A DNA stretch of 64,000 nt from Legionella steigerwaltii (GTDB lineage: Bacteria > Pseudomonadota > Gammaproteobacteria > Legionellales > Legionellaceae): the NCBI RefSeq assembly GCF_001468065.1, contig NZ_LNYZ01000020.1:1-64000 (forward strand). Direction: 5' to 3'. Shown here one piece after another: positions 46,785 to 54,492 of this stretch. Numbering within the stretch: the stretch's first letter is position 1; the number at the start of each line of letters is the position of its first letter. The position numbers and the translations under genes are program-made. The notes beneath the pieces were generated by a model. The model had not been told where the DNA came from. It made no database searches and saw only the letters and a program-made list of their open reading frames with translations.

Positions 46785-47438
46785 ATGCATAAACCACTCC
46801 ACATTACTTTTTTATTTTATGAAGGAATGACTGCTCTGGATGCAATTGGTCCTTATGAGGTACTCAGTCGCTTGCCAGAAGTTGTAGTGCAGAGAGTGGG
46901 CTTAAATCAGGGACCTGTACGTACTTGTTCTGGGCTTACGCTGATTGCTGAGCATGCATTAACCGATATTTCGCATACTGATGTTTTATTGATTCCGGGC
47001 GCAGGTAATGCAACTGCATTGCGCGAATGCCCTGAAATTCTCACCTGGATTAAAAAAATTCATGAGCATACTTTATGGACGACCTCAGTTTGTACTGGAA
47101 GTCTGATTCTCGGCGCAGCAGGGGTTTTATCAGGAGTTAAGGCAACAACGCATTGGGCAGTGATGAATCGGCTGCAACATTGGGGAGCCATACCTACCCC
47201 AAAACGATTTGTAGAGGATGGAAAAATCATTACTTCCGCTGGAGTATCGGCAGGCATTGATATGGCTTTCTATCTTGCTGCGAAACTTACCAATGAAGAC
47301 ATAGCACAAAGTTTACAACTTGGTCTGGAGTATGATCCTGAACCGCCCTTTGATTCAGGATCACCTGACAAAGCACCGGAGGTACTGGTTCAATCACTGC
47401 GTGAACGTTTGAAAACAAAATTTGAACCGGAGTATTAG
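46785..47438 (+). CDS. DJ-1/PfpI family protein, isocyanide-hydratase-like
   Basis: A 218-residue glutamine-amidotransferase-fold protein. FYEGMTALDAIGPYEVLS has the acidic residue that pairs with the nucleophile. VLLIPGAG is the next strand. SVCTGSLILGAAGVLSG carries the nucleophilic Cys (about residue 104) in the form seen in cyclohexyl-isocyanide hydratase. KATTHWA follows. ATG 46785 is preferred to GTG 46782 because AAAGGA lies 8 bases upstream. Possible roles are isocyanide hydration or glyoxalase-like protection. Confidence 0.85.
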   Translation: MHKPLHITFLFYEGMTALDAIGPYEVLSRLPEVVVQRVGLNQGPVRTCSGLTLIAEHALTDISHTDVLLIPGAGNATALRECPEILTWIKKIHEHTLWTTSVCTGSLILGAAGVLSGVKATTHWAVMNRLQHWGAIPTPKRFVEDGKIITSAGVSAGIDMAFYLAAKLTNEDIAQSLQLGLEYDPEPPFDSGSPDKAPEVLVQSLRERLKTKFEPEY

Positions 47439-47575
47439 GGTCTTACAATTCTACTATCTTGGTCAAAATACTGCGATTTTATGTGCTCCGATACTCACAT
47501 ACTTTGTGTATGCTGCATTTCGGTGCTCTAAAATCGCAGTATTTTGACTCAAGCTAGCGAATTGTATACTGACCC
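47438..47575. repeat. Long hairpin repeat
   Basis: An inverted repeat spanning ~138 bp. The core arms GTCAAAATACTGCGATTT (from 47462, ending 47481) and their exact complement (47529-47548) pair over 20 bp. The outer pairs ACAATTC / GAATTGT (47445-47451 / 47559-47565) and GGGTC / GACCC (47438-47442 / 47571-47575) extend it. It begins at the last base of the DJ-1 stop codon. Probably a dispersed Legionella-type repeat that also ends transcription. Confidence 0.75.
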
Positions 47576-47654
47576 TAAGGACATAGATTGCATATTGTAA
47601 TCAAATTTTGTTTGCAATAATCTTAATACATCCTTATTAGTTCGGTAATCTAAT

Positions 47655-47957
47655 ATGAGTTACGAAAAAGTTTCGGTCTATATCAATGAAGCGGAACAAT
47701 GGCAGGATAAACCTTTGTATCTGGAGCTTCTTGAAATGCTTAGAGAGCAAAAAGTAGCGGGAGCCACGGTATTACGAGGAGTGGCCGGATTTCCGCTTGA
47801 TACCATTACTAAAACGTCTCTTTTTCATATCAAAAAATTACCACTTATAGTGCAATTTATTGATGATGTTGAGGTTATTGAAGTTCTGATACTTAAATTA
47901 AAGAATATGCTTCCACAACACCTCATTGCACGTGTGCCAGTAGACGTAGTCTGTTGA
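47655..47957 (+). CDS. DUF190 family protein (first of a pair)
   Basis: A 100-residue protein with the ferredoxin/PII-like DUF190 fold. KVSVYINEAEQW begins it, then LLEMLREQKVAGATVLRGVAGFP and LPLIVQFIDDVEVIEVLI. Members often sit beside the fluoride channel CrcB, but none is here. It is soluble and probably oligomeric; the ligand is unknown. A second DUF190 gene converges on it 112 bp away. Only a weak GGTAA precedes the ATG. Confidence 0.85.
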   Translation: MSYEKVSVYINEAEQWQDKPLYLELLEMLREQKVAGATVLRGVAGFPLDTITKTSLFHIKKLPLIVQFIDDVEVIEVLILKLKNMLPQHLIARVPVDVVC

Positions 47958-48069
47958 CGCCATTGATAGTTCAAGGGATATACTTGAATCTTGGAGAACG
48001 GTTGGATTTGAGCGCAAGATGTGCCAAATGCGGCCGTTCAGTGAATAGGGATGGATCTTATGAATAATT

Positions 48070-48393
48070 TTAAGCATTTGCACGGGCAGAATAAAAAATT
48101 AAATGCTCTTTTTTTATTATCGTTACTAAATGCTCTAAAGCTATGGCAACTTTTTCAGGATGATCAAAAAACTCAATAATTAAAGGAAGGGAAAAAGATA
48201 TATCCAAAAAAGAGTCTTTATGTATACCCGTTTCACCGCTAAAACCACTTACCGCACGAAAAATACTAATTCCACGAATTTTAGCCTCGTTTTGTAAATA
48301 ATTTAAGATCATAGGAACATTATCGGCTCTTTCCAAAGTATAAATTCGTACTACTGTAACTTCGACCGTAGCCATCTCAATTGTTTCATTCAT
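48070..48393 (-). CDS. DUF190 family protein (second of a pair)
   Basis: A 107-residue paralogue of the neighbouring DUF190 protein: VEVTVVRIYTLERAD, then LQNEAKIRGISIFRAVSGFSG and LPLIIEFFDHPEKV line up with the same blocks. GGAG lies 8 bases before the ATG at 48393. It faces its paralogue tail to tail, suggesting an old inverted duplication or two proteins acting together. No channel or transporter gene links them to a ligand. Confidence 0.85.
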   Translation of the reverse strand: MNETIEMATVEVTVVRIYTLERADNVPMILNYLQNEAKIRGISIFRAVSGFSGETGIHKDSFLDISFSLPLIIEFFDHPEKVAIALEHLVTIIKKEHLIFYSARANA

Positions 48394-48656
48394 CCTTGAT
48401 ACTCCGTTTACTTTTCAAATCGAATTTTATTATCATATGAGATCATAGAAAATATTAATATCCCAAATTTATTTCACCTTAATACCATTAAATTATCACT
48501 TTTAAAATCAGAACGCCTAAATCTGTTGAAAGAGGAAGAAAGAATCCGATACACTGTAGCTACTGATTTATTCTATGATTTTAGAAAATTTCAATTTAAG
48601 TAGGGCTAATTTATAAAATTATTCACTAGAACATTTGCTGATTAATAAAGGTACTC

Positions 48657-49667
48657 ATGAAAAGGATATTTAAAGTCTCAAAAAAAGAGATTAATTTACC
48701 TATTATTGTAATTGTCTTGAGTATTTTAATTGGTATTTATCATGTTTTTTCCTACTTAATTCCTTTTACAAGCCATGCATTTTTAGTCACGAATGTTACA
48801 CCTGTCGCAGCAGATGTTTCTGGTTTTATTACAAAAATATATGTTCATAATGGAAGCCCTGTTAAAAAGGATCAGCCCTTATTTGAGGTGTATCAGAAAC
48901 CTTATCGTTTAGCTTATAATTCTGCAAAAGCTAGATATGAGGAGGCAATAGAACGTCTTAAAGTGATTGATCGTCAAACGCAAAAAACGAAATCCTTATT
49001 GGATGCTGCTAAGTATGCCTACAAAAAAGCTCAGTTTGAATATCAATTAAAAAAAGCGCCTAGTGTACGCGAGGCTTTATCAAAACTCGAAATACAAACG
49101 CTCAATTATGATTTGCACTCGATTGAAAACAAAATGAATTCGCTTAAAAAGCAAATTGCTGTTGAAGATCAGCAAATAATTCAGCAAAGAAAATTAATTA
49201 AAGCTCTTAAAGCAGAAAAACATAATGCACGTGTAAATCTCAATTTAACTACCGTTAGAGCTCCAGCTGATGGAGTAGTTGATAATCTTTATATTGGTCT
49301 GGGAACGCCCGTAAAAATTCATAAGCCTTTATTTTCATTCATCGATACCTCAAAATGGTGGGTGCAAGCTAATTTATATGAGACTGATCTACGATATGTT
49401 AGGCCGGGCGATAAAGTTCTCATTATGCTTCGTATGTATTATTTCAACAGAATCTTTCATGGAAAAATCGTGAATACAATGTGGGCAGCTGGTCGACAAA
49501 CAACTGATACACGCACGCAACAACAAGAAGTTAACAGCAACAATCAATGGTTATTGGAGCCGCAACGCTTTCCTATTCAAATAGAAATTCTTGACCCAGA
49601 TCCTAAATATCCATTCAATCCTGGTGCTAGTGCTTATGTTTATATCAAAATTAATTCACATCATTGA
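48657..49667 (+). CDS. Membrane-fusion protein of a tripartite efflux pump (AaeA/EmrA-like)
   Basis: A 336-residue HlyD-family adaptor linking an inner-membrane pump to an outer-membrane channel. One N-terminal membrane anchor (residues ~14-36, LPIIVIVLSILIGIYHVFSY), a biotinyl-lipoyl half-motif (VAADVSGFITKIYVHNGSPV), a long alpha-hairpin (~90-200), the second lipoyl half (RAPADGVVDNLYIGLGTPV) and a beta-barrel (WWVQANLYETDLRYVRPGD). AAAGG lies 5 bases before the ATG. It heads a four-gene operon with overlapping or abutting genes. Paired with FUSC pumps, such systems export aromatic acids or drugs. Confidence 0.9.
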   Translation: MKRIFKVSKKEINLPIIVIVLSILIGIYHVFSYLIPFTSHAFLVTNVTPVAADVSGFITKIYVHNGSPVKKDQPLFEVYQKPYRLAYNSAKARYEEAIERLKVIDRQTQKTKSLLDAAKYAYKKAQFEYQLKKAPSVREALSKLEIQTLNYDLHSIENKMNSLKKQIAVEDQQIIQQRKLIKALKAEKHNARVNLNLTTVRAPADGVVDNLYIGLGTPVKIHKPLFSFIDTSKWWVQANLYETDLRYVRPGDKVLIMLRMYYFNRIFHGKIVNTMWAAGRQTTDTRTQQQEVNSNNQWLLEPQRFPIQIEILDPDPKYPFNPGASAYVYIKINSHH

Positions 49668-50538
49668 AACCTATGACCCCTATGGGAATCATCGCGTTAA
49701 TGGAGTGAAGGTCACTTATGTTCTATTGATTCTTTTTGCAGTGAATTTTGTTTTTTCGATTCCAAATCCTTATTTTTATTATTTTTACGTTCCAATTACA
49801 GCAATGGCTGCTGAAGTAATTGGCGAAACAATGAAGAAAAAAAATATACTGCTTTTTTATTGCATTTTGTGGTCAGTTATAAGTGCTTTTCTTTTTGATA
49901 TTTTTTCCATAACACCCTTTTTTCCTATTTTTGCCTTTATATATTCTTTTCTTTTGTATTTGATTGCCATTAAAAGCAGAATGCATACTGTTGTAATCGC
50001 TCCTGTTGCTTTAAGTTTGGGAGCCTATTCTTTGCTATATAAAGATGTAAATACCAGTTTTTATGCAATTTTAAATAATTGTTTTACTACGTTTATAGCG
50101 ATGGCAGTTGTTTTTGCCGCCTTAGCTTTTTTTCCTAGGAGTTATTATTATCGTTTGTGGTTAAGGGCCTTACTGTTACTGATTACCCAGATTATCGAGC
50201 ATTTATCCTTAATGGCTGCACGGCAAAATATCATGTTTAATCCAGTCCGAGGTCACACAACCCACTTAGTACGTTTTGCTGCGATGCTACCCAAAACGTT
50301 TCCGGTTCGCTCCATCTGGAGAATTAATTTGCTCATGAATCAATTGCATTTAGTGGTTTGTGTTGCTGAAACAGAAACAATCATACTGGAAAGTGAGAAA
50401 ATCAATTTATTTATTAAAAAACTTCATGTTTTTAAACGCGCAGTTGAACAGGAGCAACCTTGTGAATTAACGGCAACACCGTGGGTCATTTTTAATAAAC
50501 TCGTCTATTCGTGGAATTACTTATGTTCAAAATTGTAG
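49639..50538 (+). CDS. FUSC/AaeB-like efflux pump, first half
   Basis: A ~299-residue inner-membrane protein. Six hydrophobic segments lie between residues ~25 and 165 (VTYVLLILFAVNFVFSI, then LLFYCILWSVISAFLFDIF, FAFIYSFLLYLIAI, VVIAPVALSLGAYSLL and TTFIAMAVVFAALAFF), followed by a soluble ~130-residue region. This is the N-terminal half of an AaeB-like pump. ATG 49639 overlaps the adaptor gene by 29 bases; an earlier frame start at 49591 is possible. The C-terminal half is encoded by the next gene. Confidence 0.75.
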   Translation, partial: FISKLIHIIETYDPYGNHRVNGVKVTYVLLILFAVNFVFSIPNPYFYYFYVPITAMAAEVIGETMKKKNILLFYCILWSVISAFLFDIFSITPFFPIFAFIYSFLLYLIAIKSRMHTVVIAPVALSLGAYSLLYKDVNTSFYAILNNCFTTFIAMAVVFAALAFFPRSYYYRLWLRALLLLITQIIEHLSLMAARQNIMFNPVRGHTTHLVRFAAMLPKTFPVRSIWRINLLMNQLHLVVCVAETETIILESEKINLFIKKLHVFKRAVEQEQPCELTATPWVIFNKLVYSWNYLCSKL

Positions 50539-51368
50539 ATTATCGTAAAACACGAGCGTTGCAAATTTGTCTCGTTTTTTCCACTGCTTTGGCAGTTCAA
50601 ATGCTATTAGGGTATTCTCATGCCGGATGGATAGGTTTTGCAGTGATGATGATTTATGCAGGATTTGATAAAGGTGCAAGCTTACAACGCACTATACATC
50701 GTTTTTGGGGGGCGATTTTTGGATTACTTCTATCCTACATATTATGGTTTATAGGCCAAATTGATTTTCGCTTTATCCTGGTAATAATTCCTTTTATTGT
50801 ATTTATGGCATACTTTTCTTTGGGGAAACTCTACGCATTTCCTACTATTTTTACAGTGACTTTGACTGCTTTAGGAACAGATTATTATGGAAGAAATAAT
50901 TATGCTGTTCCTAACTTCTTTTTTGATTATTTATTATCGACTGTCGTTGCATTTTTACTTTGTCTTATGTTTGAAACTTTAGTATTTCGCAATAGCCAGT
51001 TATCGAGAAAATTCTATATCGATTTACAAACAAGAATTATTACTCGGTTGAATAAACTTTTTGATATAGTAACTCAAAAACCGTTGCTCGATAGCATTTA
51101 CTTACGAGAAAGCACCGTACTAAATACCAGCATGTTGGATTTATATGCATTTGTTGCTGCAGAGAAACATGAAAGTAATTTAGATGTGAATTTTGCAAAT
51201 GAATTGGATTCTTTTGGCTCTGTAGTACAACAAGCGTATCATAACATCCGAAGACTATTTGTTTTATCACCCTACAGCAATGAAGTACTTAAAATAGAAA
51301 CCCAGAGCATACTGGAAAAACTTACTCGGATAAACCAAAGCCAAAGAATTAAATATATTGGGGAATAA
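50523..51368 (+). CDS. FUSC/AaeB-like efflux pump, second half
   Basis: A ~281-residue protein with the FUSC signature: RKTRALQICLVFSTALAVQ, GYSHAGWIGFAVMMIYAGFDKGASLQRTIHRFWGAIFG with the conserved W and R-x-x-G, then four more membrane segments to ~residue 155 and a soluble tail. It overlaps the previous gene by 16 bases from ATG 50523, which has GGAA upstream; GTG 50511 is an alternative. Together with the previous gene it equals one AaeB chain. The two frames differ, so this is either a natural split or an old frameshift. Confidence 0.78.
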   Translation: MFKIVDYRKTRALQICLVFSTALAVQMLLGYSHAGWIGFAVMMIYAGFDKGASLQRTIHRFWGAIFGLLLSYILWFIGQIDFRFILVIIPFIVFMAYFSLGKLYAFPTIFTVTLTALGTDYYGRNNYAVPNFFFDYLLSTVVAFLLCLMFETLVFRNSQLSRKFYIDLQTRIITRLNKLFDIVTQKPLLDSIYLRESTVLNTSMLDLYAFVAAEKHESNLDVNFANELDSFGSVVQQAYHNIRRLFVLSPYSNEVLKIETQSILEKLTRINQSQRIKYIGE

Positions 51369-51369
51369 A

Positions 51370-52740
51370 TTGATTAGGATGATTCGTTTACTGATTTTGG
51401 CTTTCATGATGAGCTCGTGTACTCAGCATTCTCTTAAGCCTCTGCTTATTCCTAATCAATGGTCTGTTAAAGATACTCAATTTATAAACTCTGATAAAAA
51501 CTTGCCTTGTTTTCCATGGTGGAAACAATTCAAAGATCCTAATTTAAATTCTCTGATTGACAAAGGGTTAATTAATAACAACGATGTTAAAGTTGCAGTA
51601 GCTAATATTGAAGCAGCACAAGGTGAATTAAAGCGCGTGCAACTGAATTGGATTCCCGAAGTCACTGGAAATGCAGGTTATTCTTCGTTTCCATATTTAG
51701 GTTTTCCGGGTGTTCTACTCACAGTTGTTCCAACTTATACCATCAATATCTTTAAACAGATTAAAGAACAACAGAAAGCCAAATATGAATTAAAAGCGAC
51801 ACAGGCAATGTATTATGGTATTCGACTTACTGTGATAAATCAGATTGCCAGTAATTACTTTAATTATTTAAGCCAAATCGAGCAATTAAATTTGTTACAT
51901 TCTTTGGAGAAGGACCTTTCTAAGTTAATTAATATTACCCAGAGTATGTACCAAGGAGGCTTATCTGCACGAACGGAATTAGAACTTGCCAAAACAGAGC
52001 TTTCATTAATTCAGGCTAAAGAAAGAATAGTACAACAAAATATTGTGGTGAGTGAAAATGTTTTGCATTACTTACTGGATGAAAATCCAGGAGGATTTTC
52101 AGTAAAACGCCGCTTTAGGGACTTAAGTAGTCAACAAATGATTATTGGCGCTCTTCCTCTAACTGTTATTGAAAATCGGCCAGATATGATACAAGCAAAA
52201 CAAGAGTTTTATGCGGCCAATGCGGGAATTGGTATTGCTTTTTCTCATTTCCTACCTACAATCAATTTAGCTATGGCCCGCGGTGAAATTGCTAAAGTTC
52301 CAAATGGATGGCAATTAGGCCAAGCAATTCATTTCAACCAGGCTATTCTCGAAGTTCCTTTTTTAAGGGCATCTGCATTTGGCCGATTGAAAAAAGCTAA
52401 AGGATTAAATAAAGCATCCTATTATCGTTATAGTGATACGTTACGCAGAGTACTTAGGGATGTAACGAATGATTTATCCGCGCATGAATTGTACACAAAG
52501 AGACTTGATGATGTAATGAGAGCAGAGCGAGAACTAGGGAATGCTTATCGATTAAATCAGACTTTATATCAAAGAGGAATTGTCAGTCATCTTAGTTTGA
52601 TTGAAGATAAAATCAGATTAGATAAACTGGCTATTGAAGTAAATCAGCATAAATTAGAGCAATTAATTACCATTGTTAATCTGTATCAAGATTTAGCAAC
52701 TGGCTATAATTATGTTCCTCTTGCACTTGAAAAAAATTAG
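51370..52740 (+). CDS. Outer-membrane efflux lipoprotein (NodT/OprM-type)
   Basis: A ~456-residue TolC-family channel of the NodT lipoprotein type. The N-terminus is a lipoprotein signal (LLILAFMMSSC, lipid-modified Cys). The two OEP repeats follow, with the typical WWKQFKDPNLNSLI and the second repeat start LPLTVIENRPDMIQAKQEF. TTG 51370 is preferred because GGGGA lies 5 bases upstream and only one base separates it from the previous stop. It completes the tripartite pump with the adaptor and FUSC genes. Confidence 0.88.
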   Translation: MIRMIRLLILAFMMSSCTQHSLKPLLIPNQWSVKDTQFINSDKNLPCFPWWKQFKDPNLNSLIDKGLINNNDVKVAVANIEAAQGELKRVQLNWIPEVTGNAGYSSFPYLGFPGVLLTVVPTYTINIFKQIKEQQKAKYELKATQAMYYGIRLTVINQIASNYFNYLSQIEQLNLLHSLEKDLSKLINITQSMYQGGLSARTELELAKTELSLIQAKERIVQQNIVVSENVLHYLLDENPGGFSVKRRFRDLSSQQMIIGALPLTVIENRPDMIQAKQEFYAANAGIGIAFSHFLPTINLAMARGEIAKVPNGWQLGQAIHFNQAILEVPFLRASAFGRLKKAKGLNKASYYRYSDTLRRVLRDVTNDLSAHELYTKRLDDVMRAERELGNAYRLNQTLYQRGIVSHLSLIEDKIRLDKLAIEVNQHKLEQLITIVNLYQDLATGYNYVPLALEKN

Positions 52741-52761
52741 TGTCCTTTTCGATTTTCAAGA

Positions 52762-52788
52762 GTTCAGGATCAGGATTAAATCCTGAAC
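52762..52788. terminator. Hairpin after the efflux operon
   Basis: GTTCAGGAT (52762-52770) pairs with ATCCTGAAC (52780-52788) across a 9-base loop, 22 bases past the operon stop. A third TTCAGGAT follows at 52797-52804. No T-run, so strength is uncertain. Confidence 0.45.
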
Positions 52789-52839
52789 CACTGTTGATTC
52801 AGGATCATTGGGCAGAAAACCAGATTTGTACCGGAGTAA

Positions 52840-53187
52840 TTAGGGTAATACATAGATTATCAAAGCAATTAATCCGGCAATGGCAATGATTGGATGAATA
52901 AGGACTGCCACTTTGGGAACCTGTTTCCCTTTCTTAGCAAGTGAAACCAAGGTTAACCCACCTAATGCAGCAACGATTAAGATGATTAAGCTTGCCCTAA
53001 GAATGGCAGCTTGTCCTGTCATAAAAGCAAGCATGTAAACGATTATTATGATGAGTCCTAATGCTGCAAAAATTCCATGGAGTGCCTTCACAACTTGATT
53101 AACAGGTCTGTTTTGCAGTATTGCTGTTAAAAGAAAGAGGCCACAGAGTACTGCAGCAAGAAATAAAACAATAGCAAGTATTAACAT
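52840..53187 (-). CDS. Small four-span membrane protein of unknown function
   Basis: A 115-residue, almost wholly hydrophobic protein with four predicted membrane helices (LILAIVLFLAAVLCGLFLL; a second at ~38-57, LGLIIIIVYMLAFM; a third at ~65-82; a fourth AIAGLIALIIYVL) and the basic loop KKGKQVPK before the last. The start is secure, since AGGAGG lies just upstream of the ATG. It converges with the efflux operon and lies 130 bp after the start of the deacetylase gene on the same strand. I cannot assign a function. Confidence 0.75.
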   Translation of the reverse strand: MLILAIVLFLAAVLCGLFLLTAILQNRPVNQVVKALHGIFAALGLIIIIVYMLAFMTGQAAILRASLIILIVAALGGLTLVSLAKKGKQVPKVAVLIHPIIAIAGLIALIIYVLP

Positions 53188-53230
53188 ACAACCTCCTGTT
53201 TAAAAAAATCATCATGCTTATAATCATATT

Positions 53231-53310
53231 GTAGCCTGGGTGCAGCGAAGCGAAACCCCGGGGTTTCTGAATTACTTCTCCCGGGTTTCGCTTCGCTGCA
53301 CCCAGGCTAC
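53231..53310. repeat. Dispersed palindromic element, copy 8
   Basis: Complete copy, arms of the cagcgaagcg type, between co-directional minus-strand genes, 8 bases from the deacetylase stop. Confidence 0.9.
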
Positions 53311-53318
53311 AAAAAAAC

Positions 53319-54182
53319 TTATTCTGGTGTTACATAATTTTGTTTTGATTTAGGAATATCTAAGAGTTCATTTTCTAACTCAGCTCCCAAAGTATCCTTT
53401 TTCTGTGTAGGAGAAAAATTGATGGTAGGGCCAGGATTTTTCAGTGCTTCTGTTAAACTGATAAATTTATATCCATTTTTTTGATACATTTCCAAAATAT
53501 CACCTAATACATAACTATTTAGAAGGTTTGCATGAATTAATAATATTTGTTTTTTGCCTTTACTCTCTTTTTCAGCTCTTAATGTCTGTTTCCAGATATA
53601 GGCTAAATATCGAGGTTTTATTTTTTGAATATAATTCACACGCGAACGATATGGGACTTTATAAAGCATTTCATTAAAGTCAAAATCTTTACTATCAATA
53701 GTTACTGGAGCAATCGTGTAATTATGCTCTTTAAGATAATCATATACTTTTTGTTTTTTGCCTTTATTGCCTTCTGCCAGGTAGGGATAACGAAAATATT
53801 TAGGGTTGGTCATTATCGGGGTAAGAATTTTATCGGCACGATCAATATCAGCAATGTATTTTTCAGCACTGATTTGATCTAGGTCATAATGCGAATAAGT
53901 GTGATTACCCAACATAAAGCCTGCTTTTCGGAATTGCTCAAGAAATGCCCACTGACCTTTTTCTATAGCTCCCGCAATAACAAAACCTATGACTGGAACT
54001 TTATATTTTTGAAATGTTTGCACAATTTGAGTAAAGCGCTCTGTGGTTCGCTGACGATTTCCTGGGGTATTCATTCTTGAAGCAACAAGAGGTAAATCAT
54101 CCATGGTAATTGCGATTTCTTTTTCATCAGCAAAACATACTGAAGAAAACAAGGCAATAAACAGAAAAACTAATTTAAGCAT
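53319..54182 (-). CDS. Exported polysaccharide deacetylase (NodB domain)
   Basis: A 287-residue carbohydrate esterase family 4-like enzyme, exported by a signal peptide (residues 1-18, ending SSVCFA). Motif 1 is AITMDDLP (TMDD, metal and base Asp). Motif 2 is GNHTYSHYDL (H-x3-H metal ligands). Motif 3 is RYPYLAEG. ILLIHANLLN near residue 215 carries the last catalytic His. It would remove acetyl or formyl groups from peptidoglycan or another glycan in the periplasm. AAGGA lies 6 bases before the ATG. Its glycan substrate might relate to the glycosyltransferases just upstream, but a 310-bp gap separates them. Confidence 0.87.
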   Translation of the reverse strand: MLKLVFLFIALFSSVCFADEKEIAITMDDLPLVASRMNTPGNRQRTTERFTQIVQTFQKYKVPVIGFVIAGAIEKGQWAFLEQFRKAGFMLGNHTYSHYDLDQISAEKYIADIDRADKILTPIMTNPKYFRYPYLAEGNKGKKQKVYDYLKEHNYTIAPVTIDSKDFDFNEMLYKVPYRSRVNYIQKIKPRYLAYIWKQTLRAEKESKGKKQILLIHANLLNSYVLGDILEMYQKNGYKFISLTEALKNPGPTINFSPTQKKDTLGAELENELLDIPKSKQNYVTPE

Positions 54183-54492
54183 CGATATTCCTTATCAAGT
54201 TCTAATAACATGGATGGTAACATAATTTGATGAATACAAAGAAGATTGTCTAGCGTTCTCTTTACATAAACGTATACGTGCCCGAAAACATTTGCAGAGA
54301 GGTAGCCTGGGTGAAGGCAAAGCCGTAACCCGGGTTTCGGATAAAAAATCACGCGCCTATATCCCGGGTTTCGCTGCGCTGCACCCAGGCTACAACGATC
54401 ACAAGCAACCTAAATTTTTGTTAAAAGATTGCATTTAAAGACAGTATCTACGCTTATGAGCAACAATTGATTTGCGGACATGATAATATTTC
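54183..54492. other. Intergenic region carrying two repeats
   Basis: Holds the imperfect inverted copy of the CATACGTTCACG motif (54265-54284) and palindromic element copy 9 (54302-54393). No gene or clear promoter is seen. Confidence 0.6.
54302..54393. repeat. Dispersed palindromic element, copy 9
   Basis: Hybrid copy: left arm gaaggcaaagccgtaa type, right arm ctgcgctgcaccc type, with a longer than usual spacer. Between co-directional minus-strand genes. Confidence 0.9.
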
